From the NCBI RefSeq assembly GCF_003347595.2, contig NZ_QCZK02000049.1, forward strand, positions 62,001-126,000: a stretch of DNA of 64,000 nt, in the 5' to 3' direction. Both the position numbers and the translations under genes were made by a program. This stretch comes from Botryobacter ruber. GTDB lineage: Bacteria > Bacteroidota > Bacteroidia > Cytophagales > Hymenobacteraceae. Below, one piece after another: positions 8,246 to 16,555 of the stretch; the stretch's first letter is position 1; each line of letters opens with the position of its first letter. The notes beneath the pieces are model-generated. The model saw nothing but the letters and a program-made list of their open reading frames with translations. It did no database searches and was not told the origin of the DNA.

Positions 8246-9712
8246 ATGAAAAAGATACCGATAATTTTACTTCTTCTCCTGGTGCTGTCTTCATTCGGGC
8301 AGGCGCAGACCCTGGAGGAGTACCTGGTAGCAGCCGGGGAAAACAACCCGCTGCTGAAGGCGCGGTATGCCGAGTACCAGGCCGCGCTTGAAAAAGTGCC
8401 ACAGGTAGGCACGCTCCCGGACCCGGAGGCGACTTTCAACTTCTTCCTGAAGCCGATGGAGCGCTTTATGGGCTACCAGGTGGGCGACGTGGCGGTCATG
8501 CAGATGTTCCCGTGGTTTGGTTCGCTGGAAGCCGCCAAAGACGAGGCCAGTTACATGGCGCTGATGAAGTTCGCCGGCTTTACAGAAGCTAAAATCAATC
8601 TTTACTACGACGTGCAGACGACCTGGTTAAACCTGTACGAAACAGAAGAGGAAATGAAATTGCTTGAAAAAGAGCTGGCCATACTGCAGTCGCTGGAGCG
8701 GATTGCGCTGGCTAAATACCAGACAGCCCCGGTAGGTGGCGCTTCCGGCACAGCCAGGCCACGTACGGGTGCTGCAACAGGAAGCATGAACAGCAGCTCC
8801 GCCGGCACAGGCGCTTCGGGCATGGCAGGAATGGGCGGCGGTTCAGGAAGCAGCAGCCCTGCGCCTGCCGGTGCGGGCGGCGGTGCGAACATGGGAGGCG
8901 GCATGTCCACCATGGCAACATCGGGCAGCTCGATGGTCGACGTGATTCTGATACGGGTGCAGGTAAAGGATATGGAGAACCGGCTGCAACTGCTGCGCGA
9001 CTCCAGAAGACCACTGGTGGTAGCCTTCAACAACCTGCTCAACCGGCAGCCCGACAGCCCCATTGTCGTAGCGGATACGCTGTTGCCTGCTGCGCTACCC
9101 GCTTCCTTGTCGCTTATACAGGATTCCATCCGGCAGAACCACCCCATGCTGAAGATGTATGAATGGGATGAAAAAGCACGGGAAGCACAGCTGCGGATGG
9201 CCCGGCTCATGGGCCGCCCCATGATTGGCCTTGGCCTGAACTACATGGTGCTCAAGCCCCGGACCGATGAAATGACCCAGATGCCCATGGGGGGCGATAA
9301 CATGGTGATGCCGATGGTAACAGTCACGCTGCCCATTTACCGCAAAAAATACAATGCCCTGAAAAAGGAAGCAGCCTATGCGCAACAGGCAGCGCTGTAC
9401 CAGAAAGAAGCCGCCGAACGGCAGCTGTTCACGGAGCTGGAAATGCAGCTTTACAACTACCAGCGCGCCACCAGCAACCTGGAACTGCTCAAAGACCAGT
9501 TACAACTGAATGAGCAGGCCATCCGCTTACTCACGACCAATTATTCCGTTGCGGGCACCGGCATCGAGGAGATACTGCGCCAGCGGCAGGCTGTGCTAAG
9601 TTACCGCCAGCAGCAACTGGAGGCCATCACCAACCAGCACACAGCTGTACATGCTATCAGCCGCTTAATGAATACACAACTTTTTGCAGGAAATCATGAC
9701 AACACGAAATAA
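8246..9712 (+). CDS. TolC-family outer-membrane efflux protein
   Basis: 488 residues from the ATG at 8246, which opens a signal peptide (MKKIPIILLLLLVLSSFGQAQ); the ATG at 8153 gives an implausible leader. It forms the outer-membrane channel of the metal pump. Two long helical repeats typical of OEP proteins are seen (for example EKVPQVGTLPDPEATFNFF and the C-terminal LFTELEMQLYNYQRATSNLE). Between the halves, at about residues 161-231, sits a low-complexity Gly/Ser/Ala insert with seven methionines (SGMAGMGGGSGSS, ANMGGGMSTM). Such an insert is not part of the TolC fold and may bind soft metal ions. The last 17 bases overlap the start of cusB, which implies coupled translation. Confidence 0.9.
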   Translation: MKKIPIILLLLLVLSSFGQAQTLEEYLVAAGENNPLLKARYAEYQAALEKVPQVGTLPDPEATFNFFLKPMERFMGYQVGDVAVMQMFPWFGSLEAAKDEASYMALMKFAGFTEAKINLYYDVQTTWLNLYETEEEMKLLEKELAILQSLERIALAKYQTAPVGGASGTARPRTGAATGSMNSSSAGTGASGMAGMGGGSGSSSPAPAGAGGGANMGGGMSTMATSGSSMVDVILIRVQVKDMENRLQLLRDSRRPLVVAFNNLLNRQPDSPIVVADTLLPAALPASLSLIQDSIRQNHPMLKMYEWDEKAREAQLRMARLMGRPMIGLGLNYMVLKPRTDEMTQMPMGGDNMVMPMVTVTLPIYRKKYNALKKEAAYAQQAALYQKEAAERQLFTELEMQLYNYQRATSNLELLKDQLQLNEQAIRLLTTNYSVAGTGIEEILRQRQAVLSYRQQQLEAITNQHTAVHAISRLMNTQLFAGNHDNTK

Positions 9713-11465
9713 AAGAATTGCCACTTACATCCTGGTAGCCCTGGGCGGATTGCTGCTGGGCTGGCTCCTGTTCGGCACCCGGTCAACAGAAGAAGTACAT
9801 GACCATGCCGCCGATACGGCAGCTGCAACCGAATACACCTGCTCCATGCACCCGCAGATACGGCAGAACGAGCCGGGGCTGTGCCCTATCTGCGGCATGG
9901 AACTCATACCGGTTACAAAAGCAGACAGCAAGGGCGAAGTCAACCCGTATGTGCTGGAGATGACACCCGAAGCAGTGGCCTTAGCCAACATCCAGACCAC
10001 CCGGCTCGGAACTGCCAGTGCGGCAAATGAGCTGGAGCTGGCCGGCACGGTACAACTCAACGAGCAGAAAGTATCCTCCATTACGGCCAAATTCCCGGGA
10101 CGCATCGAGCGGCTATACGTGAATTTTACAGGACAGCAGGTACAAAAGGGACAGCGGCTGGCATCGGTCTATTCGCCTGAACTTATCACGGCACAGCGGG
10201 AGCTGCAGGAAGCGGCAAAATCCAGAGAATTGTTGCCGGAACTCTACGAAGCCGCCAAAACCAAACTCAGGCTCTGGGGCATCTCCAACAGCCAGATGCA
10301 GCGCATCGAAAACAGCAAGGAGCTTATCACCAGTTTCGATATTTATGCTTCGGTTTCGGGCGTAGTGACCGAATTGTCTGCAGCCGTAGGCGATTATGTG
10401 AACACCGGAACAGTGCTGGCAACCGTGGCCAATCTATCCGAAGTGTGGGTCGTGCTGGATGCGTACCAGCAGGACCTGGCCTGGCTGAAGGAAGGCGCCC
10501 CGCTTACCTTTACCGTGCCCAGCATTCCGGGCAAGGAGTTTACCGCCAAAGTATCGTTTGTAACGCCCGTGCTCGATGCCGGTACGCGGTCTGTACAGGT
10601 ACGTGCCGAGGTCGCCAACCCGAATAACCAGCTTAAGCCCGGCATGTTCGTGAACGCCACCATCAAAACGCCGTCAGCTGTAAAAGAAAATGCCCTGTCC
10701 GTGCCGCGCACCGCCGTGCTCTGGACGGGCAAGCGCTCGGTAGTGTACACCAAAGTACAAGACAGCGAGCGACCAGCCTTCGAGATGCGCGAGGTAACGC
10801 TGGGGCCACAGGTAGGCGACTCGTACCTGGTGCAATCAGGGTTGAGCGAAGGCGACGAGGTAGTGACAAACGGGGTGTTTTCCGTGGATGCCGCCGCCCA
10901 GCTTACCGGCAACTACAGCATGATGTCTGCTCCTGTCTCCAAAGCCTTAGCTGTTCCCGAAGCGTTCCAGGAGCAGCTGACCGTGCTGGCTGACCGCTAT
11001 TTTAAGATTAAAAACGACCTGGTCGCTTCGGATGTGGCAGCTGCCCGAACCGCAGCTGGAAATTTCCTGGAAGCTCTGGACAAAGTAGACATGAGCCTGC
11101 TGGAAGGCAACACCCACGCCCGCTGGATGAAACTTCTGCCGGCCCTGCGCCTGAATGCGGAGTCTATTCAGAAAAACCAGGACATCGAGAAACAGCGCAT
11201 CGCCTTTTCGCCCCTCTCCGACCTATTGATAGAGGCGGTGGAGCTGTTCGGCATCAACAAGGAGGTCGCCTACAAGCAATCCTGCCCGATGGTGTTCGGC
11301 GACCAGGGCGCTTACTGGCTCAGCGAACAGAAAGAAATCCGCAACCCCTACTTCGGGCAATCCATGTTATCCTGCGGCGACACCGAAGAAACGTACCGGC
11401 AGGGGCAGCAGCAGGCAAGAGACAAAACGGAGGCACCTGCCCCGGTTCAATCGCATGTGCATTGA
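9696..11465 (+). CDS. cusB: CusB-type periplasmic adaptor with metal-binding and DUF3347 domains
   Basis: 589 residues from ATG 9696. Order of parts: one membrane anchor (about 9-27); a heavy-metal-binding domain at about residues 47-73 with YTCSMHP and CPICGMEL (Cys49, Met51, His52, Cys63, Cys66); a HlyD-type lipoyl/barrel-sandwich and beta-barrel region (about 95-390); and a C-terminal DUF3347 domain (about 430-575) with SCPMVFGDQGAYWLS and SMLSCG cysteines. It links the CusA-like pump with the TolC-like channel and probably passes metal to the pump. The adjacent lipoprotein repeats the DUF3347 unit. The start overlaps the TolC gene by 17 bp. Confidence 0.93.
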   Translation: MTTRNKRIATYILVALGGLLLGWLLFGTRSTEEVHDHAADTAAATEYTCSMHPQIRQNEPGLCPICGMELIPVTKADSKGEVNPYVLEMTPEAVALANIQTTRLGTASAANELELAGTVQLNEQKVSSITAKFPGRIERLYVNFTGQQVQKGQRLASVYSPELITAQRELQEAAKSRELLPELYEAAKTKLRLWGISNSQMQRIENSKELITSFDIYASVSGVVTELSAAVGDYVNTGTVLATVANLSEVWVVLDAYQQDLAWLKEGAPLTFTVPSIPGKEFTAKVSFVTPVLDAGTRSVQVRAEVANPNNQLKPGMFVNATIKTPSAVKENALSVPRTAVLWTGKRSVVYTKVQDSERPAFEMREVTLGPQVGDSYLVQSGLSEGDEVVTNGVFSVDAAAQLTGNYSMMSAPVSKALAVPEAFQEQLTVLADRYFKIKNDLVASDVAAARTAAGNFLEALDKVDMSLLEGNTHARWMKLLPALRLNAESIQKNQDIEKQRIAFSPLSDLLIEAVELFGINKEVAYKQSCPMVFGDQGAYWLSEQKEIRNPYFGQSMLSCGDTEETYRQGQQQARDKTEAPAPVQSHVH

Positions 11466-11514
11466 AACCATGCTTAAAAAGAAACCCATTTTCAACCCTT
11501 TATATATCAAAAAA

Positions 11515-12183
11515 ATGAAGAAGTTATCATTAGTTGCCACTGCTGTAACCATGCTGTTTACAGTTTCCTGCTCAGCAGACAACTCCACCACTGCAAATGA
11601 GCAGGCACACGAGCACCATGAAGGGATGGCTCATAACGACGACCATCATGATGCACATCCTGAAGGGATGCCACATGACCAACCAGCAACGGCAGCAGGC
11701 GTTGTAGTAAACGCCCCGGATTATTCCGCTGCTGATGCTGCATTTAAAAAGCAGCTCGCACAGCTGCTGGACCAGTACATGAACGTAAAAGACGCCCTGG
11801 TAGCTTCCGATGCCACCGCTGCCAAAAAAGCTGCCAACACCATTGCTGCAACCGCTAAAGCCTTACCGCTAGCCTCTTTACAGGACGCCGACCAGAAAGA
11901 CTTTGCCCAGGAGCACACCGAGAAGATCAGGAAAACGGCCTCCGGAATAGCCAGCACCGGCGACATCAAGACACAACGGGAGCAACTGGAAGGACTTTCC
12001 GAAGCTGTGTTTGCCCTGACCAAAGCGTTTGATGCTACAGAAAATACGCTGTACTACCAGCACTGCCCGATGGCCCTCAACAACAAAGGCGGCTACTGGC
12101 TGAGCAGCAGCAAAGAAATAAGCAACCCCTATTTTGGCGCTAAAATGCTGAAGTGCGGCAGCACCAAAGAGGTTTTAAACTAG
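11515..12183 (+). CDS. DUF3347 lipoprotein with histidine-rich N-terminus
   Basis: 222 residues from ATG 11515; the ATG at 11455 overlaps cusB but precedes the signal sequence by 20 residues. It has a lipoprotein signal with FTVSCSADN as lipobox. A metal-binding stretch follows (HEHHEGMAHNDDHHDAHPEG, about residues 34-53), then a DUF3347 domain with YYQHCPMALNNKGGYWLSS and AKMLKCGS. The same domain forms the C-terminus of the preceding CusB-like protein, so one is likely a duplicate of the other. It probably serves as a periplasmic metal chaperone or sponge for the pump; this is inferred from operon position and composition. A hairpin follows the stop codon. Confidence 0.88.
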   Translation: MKKLSLVATAVTMLFTVSCSADNSTTANEQAHEHHEGMAHNDDHHDAHPEGMPHDQPATAAGVVVNAPDYSAADAAFKKQLAQLLDQYMNVKDALVASDATAAKKAANTIAATAKALPLASLQDADQKDFAQEHTEKIRKTASGIASTGDIKTQREQLEGLSEAVFALTKAFDATENTLYYQHCPMALNNKGGYWLSSSKEISNPYFGAKMLKCGSTKEVLN

Positions 12184-12194
12184 CAGCGCTTAAA

Positions 12195-12246
12195 ACAACA
12201 GCCACCCGGCAGCAAAGCAAAGTGCAGCGGCTGTGGTGGCTGTTGT
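12195..12246. terminator. Bidirectional hairpin between convergent genes, contains 30-bp repeat copy b
   Basis: A perfect 12-bp stem, ACAACAGCCACC at 12195-12206 and GGTGGCTGTTGT at 12235-12246, closes a 28-base loop. It sits exactly between the convergent DUF3347 and ggt genes. The 3' half carries the core of the C-rich dispersed repeat on the minus strand. There is no strong T-tract, so terminator function is inferred from position. Confidence 0.55.
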
Positions 12247-13931
12247 CAAAACCCCGCTGCCGCATCGTCGCCGCGCGGGTCGGCTCCTCCTTCCAGTTTA
12301 CCGTCGGGCAGTACTAAAATGGCATCTACCCGCCCAATGGTGCGGGATAAGGGAATGACCTTGTGGCCTTTCCACCACAGGCCCAGGAACCGGCCCAGTG
12401 TGAAGGCTTTTTTCTCGGCCAGAACCACATCCGGCTCCCACTGGTGATGAAACCTGCCTGCATTTACGGCCCCCTGCATGGGCAAATTGTGTGCTGTCAC
12501 GTTCAGGATGGTCTGGTAAACGGAGGTTATAATCGTGGAACCGCCGGGACTACCCACCACCATAAACAGGTTCCCGTCCTTTTCGAGAATGGTGGGGGTC
12601 ATGGAACTGAGCATGCGCTTACCGGATTCTACGGCGTTGGCATCGCCCCCAAGCAGGCCGTACGTATTGGGGTGCCCGGGTTTGATACTGAAATCATCCA
12701 TTTCGTTGTTGAGCAGGAAACCCGCACCGCCCACAAATACTTTGGACCCGAAGCTGCTGTTCAGGGTGGTGGTAACGGAAACAGCATTGCCCTGCTGGTC
12801 TACGATGGAATAGTGCGTGGTATGTTTTGCTTCCGGAGGACCCGGTTCTCCCGGCGCAATGTCATCGCTGTCTGTGGCGTGCTTCAGCGAGAAATTACAC
12901 ATGCGCCTTTTCAGGTAGGTTTTATCGAGCAGGCCTGCTACCGGAACCTGGTAAAAGTCCGGGTCGCCGAGGTGTTTTGCCCGGTCGGCATACACCCGGC
13001 GTTCGGCTTCAATCATGAAATGAGCCGTTTTGGTTGTATTCCAGCCCCAATCGGCTACCGGGTAATCAGATGTGATGGTTAGCAACTGCAGCAGCGCCAG
13101 TCCGCCGCTGGAAGGGGGCGGCATCGATATAACCGTATAATCCTTGTAAGTCCCGGTAAGCGGACTGCGCCAGACCGCACTGTAGTTCTGTAAATCTGCT
13201 TTGCTGATCAGCCCCTTACCACGCTGCATTTCAGCAACGATCAGTTGGGCCGTTGGACCTTCGTAAAAGCCGGCCCTGCCTTTGTCCCGGATCCGTTCCA
13301 GGGTGCTGGCCAGTTCTTTCAGCCGCAGGGTGTCTCCTTTCTTCCAGCGGCTTTTCAGGATAAAGTCGGGGCGTTGCGTGCTGTACCGGATAAAATCTTT
13401 CCTGTTTTCGTTCAGCTTTTTCGCTTCGAGCTTTGTTAATGGAAAGCCCCTGGCGGCGAGCAGTACCGCTGGCTGCACCAGTTCTCTCCAGGGAAGGCTG
13501 CCATACTTTTCGTGCACCTGCACCATGCCGTCTACGGTACCGGGCACGCCCGCCGCCAGGTGTCCTTTTACACTCAGTCCTTTTATCACCTCTCCTTTCT
13601 CGTTCAAGTACATGTTGCGGTGCGCTGCCGCCGGTGCTTTTTCGCGGTAGTCCAGCGCATCGATGCGCCGGTCCTGGAGCCGCAGCACCAGGAAACCGCC
13701 ACCGCCTAAGTTTCCTGCATCCGGGTACACCACGGCCAGCGCAAACTGTACGGCAACGGCTGCATCTACGGCATTGCCGCCACGCCGCAAAATATCTGCG
13801 CCCACGGCAGAAGCAAGCGGATGCGCTGAAACGACCATGGCCTGTTCCGTCACCAGGCCCCGCTCGTTCAGGTTACTGCTGGCGCACCCAACGGTACTGA
13901 AAAGAAGAAGGATCAAATAAAATTTCCGCAT
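12246..13931 (-). CDS. ggt: Gamma-glutamyltransferase
   Basis: 561 residues. The start at 13931 opens a lipoprotein-like signal (MRKFYLILLLFSTVGCASS); the ATG at 13961 would add ten residues. It cleaves or transfers the gamma-glutamyl group of glutathione and related peptides in the periplasm. The precursor is cut before the catalytic threonine, Thr371 in AKHTTHYSIVD, giving a large and a small subunit. Other family marks are HPLASAVGADILRRGGNAVDAA, MPPPSSGGLALLQLL and the oxyanion-side GSPGGSTIITSV. Length and subunit split fit the family. It converges on the DUF3347 gene with a shared hairpin. Just upstream is a MITE. Confidence 0.95.
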   Translation of the reverse strand: MRKFYLILLLFSTVGCASSNLNERGLVTEQAMVVSAHPLASAVGADILRRGGNAVDAAVAVQFALAVVYPDAGNLGGGGFLVLRLQDRRIDALDYREKAPAAAHRNMYLNEKGEVIKGLSVKGHLAAGVPGTVDGMVQVHEKYGSLPWRELVQPAVLLAARGFPLTKLEAKKLNENRKDFIRYSTQRPDFILKSRWKKGDTLRLKELASTLERIRDKGRAGFYEGPTAQLIVAEMQRGKGLISKADLQNYSAVWRSPLTGTYKDYTVISMPPPSSGGLALLQLLTITSDYPVADWGWNTTKTAHFMIEAERRVYADRAKHLGDPDFYQVPVAGLLDKTYLKRRMCNFSLKHATDSDDIAPGEPGPPEAKHTTHYSIVDQQGNAVSVTTTLNSSFGSKVFVGGAGFLLNNEMDDFSIKPGHPNTYGLLGGDANAVESGKRMLSSMTPTILEKDGNLFMVVGSPGGSTIITSVYQTILNVTAHNLPMQGAVNAGRFHHQWEPDVVLAEKKAFTLGRFLGLWWKGHKVIPLSRTIGRVDAILVLPDGKLEGGADPRGDDAAAGF

Positions 13932-13989
13932 CGGCAACATCTTTTGGAGTTTGTACAACAAGCCTGTCCTGTAGCTGTCCTCTATACCC

Positions 13990-14150
13990 TAGGGCCGTTT
14001 CATTCTAAAATTTTGTGTCATTTCGAACGCAGTGAGAAATCTGGTGCTGACATAAATGCTTGAAATAATTCAGATTTCTCACTGCGTTCGAAATGACATT
14101 TTTTTTATTGTCCATTTTGAATTATAGGAAACCAGAATGAAACGGCCCTA
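13990..14150. mobile_element. MITE A: 161 bp, 17-bp perfect terminal repeats, 10-bp target duplication
   Basis: Ends are TAGGGCCGTTTCATTCT (13990-14006) and its exact reverse complement (14134-14150). Both sides are flanked by CTCTATACCC (13980-13989, 14151-14160), a clean target duplication. Inside is a second inverted repeat with perfect 28-bp arms at 14016-14043 and 14071-14098, beginning TGTCATTTCGAACGCAGTG. No ORF. The inner repeat is shared with MITE B at 58069, but the outer ends are unrelated. A transposase supplied in trans (IS4- or IS256-like by duplication length) is a guess. Confidence 0.85.
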
Positions 14151-14277
14151 CTCTATACCCGATATAGCCGCCGGGGGTTTACCTGCTGTTAATTTGAACC
14201 GGAGCAGGCACTGTCGCTAGCGGAAGCGCGCTGCTTGCCACAGAGGTTTGGTGTCGTTCCAATTCACTTCGTTTTTC

Positions 14278-14309
14278 AGCAGCAGAGGCTGTGGTGGCAG
14301 GTGCAGCAG
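14278..14309 (-). repeat. 30-bp C-rich dispersed repeat, copy c
   Basis: The minus strand reads GCCACCACAGCCTCTGCT in its core; 31 of 32 positions equal copy a. It lies 70 bp upstream of the amidoligase start. The rest of 14161-14378 shows nothing I can name. Confidence 0.8.
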
Positions 14310-14378
14310 AACTTTAACTGCAAAACCAAAACAGCAGCTGTGATTCTGCGTTTTAACTAGGGTTTATAGCTACAATAT

Positions 14379-15383
14379 ATGCAATTCAAGTCGTTACCAT
14401 TGCTGTACAACGAAAAAGGAAACCTGCGCACGGTTGGGTTTGAACTGGAGTTCTCGAACCTTGGCATCGCCGAGTCTGTACAGCTGATCCAGCAGCTGTA
14501 TGGCGGACGGGTGGAGCCGCAGAACCGCTTCCACCAGAAAGTAGTGGGCACCTCGCTGGGTGATTTTACGGTAGAATTTGACTTAACGCTCCTGACCGAG
14601 AAGAATTACCGAAAGGTGTTTGAGAAGTTCAACATCAATTTAGAAGATGTAAAAACAGGTAACGGCACCCTCGAAGATGATGTGGAACTACTGCTGGAAG
14701 GCATCGTCGGCAAAATTTTCCCTTACGAGATTGCGACGCCTCCCGTTCCCTGCACCCAGATCGGGCAGTTCGAAAAGCTGCGCCAAGCCCTGTACGAGCA
14801 CCATGCGGAAGGAACAAAAGCTTTCCCGACCAATGCCTTCGGCACCCATATCAACATCGAAACACCTGCTACCGATACGGAAACTATTTTAAGGTACCTG
14901 CGAGCTTTTTTACTGCTTTACCCCTGGCTGCTGCAGGTAGGCGATACCGACCTGGCGCGGCGGGTAAGCCCCTTTATTGCCCCCTATCCCGAGGCCTATG
15001 CAACGCTCGTGCTTTCACCTGCCTATCATCCGGACCTGGCTATCCTGATCGACCATTACCATCGCTTCAGCCCGAACCGGAACCGGCCACTGGATATGTA
15101 CCCGCTGTTTGCAGCCTTAAAAAAAGACATTCTTTCCACTTACAAAGATATAGGCAAGGTGAAGCCCCGGGAAACATTCCATTACCGGCTGCCCAACAGC
15201 TCTGTTTCGCAGCCGGACTGGTCGCTGGCCCAGGAGTGGAACAACTGGGTAGCGGTGGAGGAACTGGCAAACGACCCGGAAGGAATTGCGCAGCTGAGTA
15301 CGGAGTACCTGGGTATCAAAGCAGGCACGCTCATCGGGTTTGACAGCAAGTGGACCAAAAGAATTGAAAAATGGTTAACCTGA
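14379..15383 (+). CDS. Amidoligase family protein (Amidoligase_2, glutamine-synthetase-like fold)
   Basis: 334 residues, cytosolic. The N-terminal strand TVGFELEFSNLG and the later TLEDDVELLLEG, FGTHINIETP and HYRLPNSSVS segments match the putative amidoligase family related to carboxylate-amine ligases of the GS/GCS superfamily; FELEF supplies the metal-binding glutamates. Members are predicted to form an amide or peptide bond using ATP; the substrate is unknown. The following gene starts inside this one (13-bp overlap) and encodes a class I glutamine amidotransferase/hydrolase, a pairing noted in comparative-genomics work on amidoligases. The two probably make and trim, or aminate, the same gamma-glutamyl-like compound. 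Immediate upstream DNA is repeat-rich, so the promoter is not evident. Confidence 0.8.
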   Translation: MQFKSLPLLYNEKGNLRTVGFELEFSNLGIAESVQLIQQLYGGRVEPQNRFHQKVVGTSLGDFTVEFDLTLLTEKNYRKVFEKFNINLEDVKTGNGTLEDDVELLLEGIVGKIFPYEIATPPVPCTQIGQFEKLRQALYEHHAEGTKAFPTNAFGTHINIETPATDTETILRYLRAFLLLYPWLLQVGDTDLARRVSPFIAPYPEAYATLVLSPAYHPDLAILIDHYHRFSPNRNRPLDMYPLFAALKKDILSTYKDIGKVKPRETFHYRLPNSSVSQPDWSLAQEWNNWVAVEELANDPEGIAQLSTEYLGIKAGTLIGFDSKWTKRIEKWLT

Positions 15384-16318
15384 GAAAGAAGTTTAAAATA
15401 AACCGCAACCGGGCGACCATCGGCATTACCGGGCCAGACCGGGGCGGTGGCGTTGCCTGGTTTTTCACGGCACTCGCTGTGCGTATGGCAGGCGGGAAAC
15501 CAGTTCGCATTACGCCCTCCAGGCCCCGGACCGCCGACGGACTGCAAGCCCTGGTTGTGGGCGGTGGCGCCGATGTAGACCCCACTACCTACGAGCAGGA
15601 GCATGTAATTGAAGAATACCTCAGGCGAACGATCCGCCAGCCCAAGAAGAACATTTTCCAGCGGGTCGGCCGCTTTTTCAGCTGGCTGTATTACCCCACA
15701 CTCTTTTTTGTGCGAAAGCTGTTCAGCCTGAAACTCAAGTTCACCCTGGACAGGCGCCGCGACCACCTGGAGTTCCAGCTGATCGACCAGGCCGTAAAAA
15801 AAGGTTTGCCGGTGTTGGGCATCTGCCGCGGTTCGCAGCTGCTGAACGTTTACTTTGGCGGCACCCTCTACAAAAGCCTGAGCGCCTTTTATACCGAAGA
15901 GCCCAACCCTGCCAGTATTTTCCCGGTGAAAACGGTGAATATAAAACCCGGCAGCAAACTGGCCGACATCTTATGTGTGCCGCAACTGGAGGTGAATGCG
16001 CTGCACAACCAGGCCGTAAAAGATCCGGGCGAAGCCATCGCCATAGTAGCCCGGGAGGACAACCAGGTAGTGCAGGCAATCGAGCATACGGTTCAGGACT
16101 TTATGATTGGTGTGCAGTGGCACCCGGAGTACCTGCCCCAGAGCAGAATTCACCGCCGCCTGTTTCAGTCGCTGGTGCAGCAGGCGCGGCTGGTCATGCA
16201 ACAGATTGAAGAATACGATATGCAGCAGGCCCTGGCAAGCCCACCTTCCAAGGCACTGCTGAAAATGGAGGAAGAGGAAGAAAAAATGCTGAAGGAGCAG
16301 CAGGACAAGTCGCCGTAG
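15371..16318 (+). CDS. Class I glutamine amidotransferase-like hydrolase (peptidase C26 / PuuD type)
   Basis: 315 residues. Catalytic Cys152 lies in LGICRGSQLLN; His251 and Glu253 in GVQWHPEYLP. The N-terminal VVGGGADVDP segment is the oxyanion-side loop of gamma-glutamyl hydrolases related to PuuD. Unlike PuuD, the loop after GGGADVDP carries about 40 extra residues with an aromatic, hydrophobic stretch (FFSWLYYPTLFFVRKLF, about 102-118) flanked by basic residues. This could lie on the membrane or contact the partner protein. The C-terminal 30 residues are Glu/Lys-rich. The start codon lies within the last codons of the amidoligase, so the two are co-translated. It may cleave a gamma-glutamyl amide or deliver ammonia; the substrate is unknown. 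Confidence 0.85.
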   Translation: MVNLRKKFKINRNRATIGITGPDRGGGVAWFFTALAVRMAGGKPVRITPSRPRTADGLQALVVGGGADVDPTTYEQEHVIEEYLRRTIRQPKKNIFQRVGRFFSWLYYPTLFFVRKLFSLKLKFTLDRRRDHLEFQLIDQAVKKGLPVLGICRGSQLLNVYFGGTLYKSLSAFYTEEPNPASIFPVKTVNIKPGSKLADILCVPQLEVNALHNQAVKDPGEAIAIVAREDNQVVQAIEHTVQDFMIGVQWHPEYLPQSRIHRRLFQSLVQQARLVMQQIEEYDMQQALASPPSKALLKMEEEEEKMLKEQQDKSP

Positions 16319-16371
16319 CAGCCCGCTTGCTACACCAGGAAGTAAAAAGGCAGAAAGTTCATTTGCAGGGA

Positions 16372-16401
16372 AGAGCAGAGGCTATGGTGGCAGCTGCAGC
16401 A
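16372..16401 (-). repeat. 30-bp C-rich dispersed repeat, copy d
   Basis: The minus-strand core is GCCACCATAGCCTCTGCT. It lies 54 bp past the amidotransferase stop in the convergent spacer before the porin gene. Confidence 0.75.
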
Positions 16402-16555
16402 TCATTTTCTGAACCACAGATTTACCGGATTAAAGGATGACACGGATGTTTTAGTACCAAATAGCAGATTAAACCTTAGCATTTCTGTGCGCTATCCCTT
16501 GGTTTCGTTCTGATACAAAACTTTTAGCTATCAGGCGAAAGCAAAAAAGTACCTG

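Noticed and set aside
14379..16318. Amidoligase pair as a defence or RiPP cluster
   Set aside because: No precursor peptide, exporter or nuclease gene nearby; nothing in the sequence supports it.
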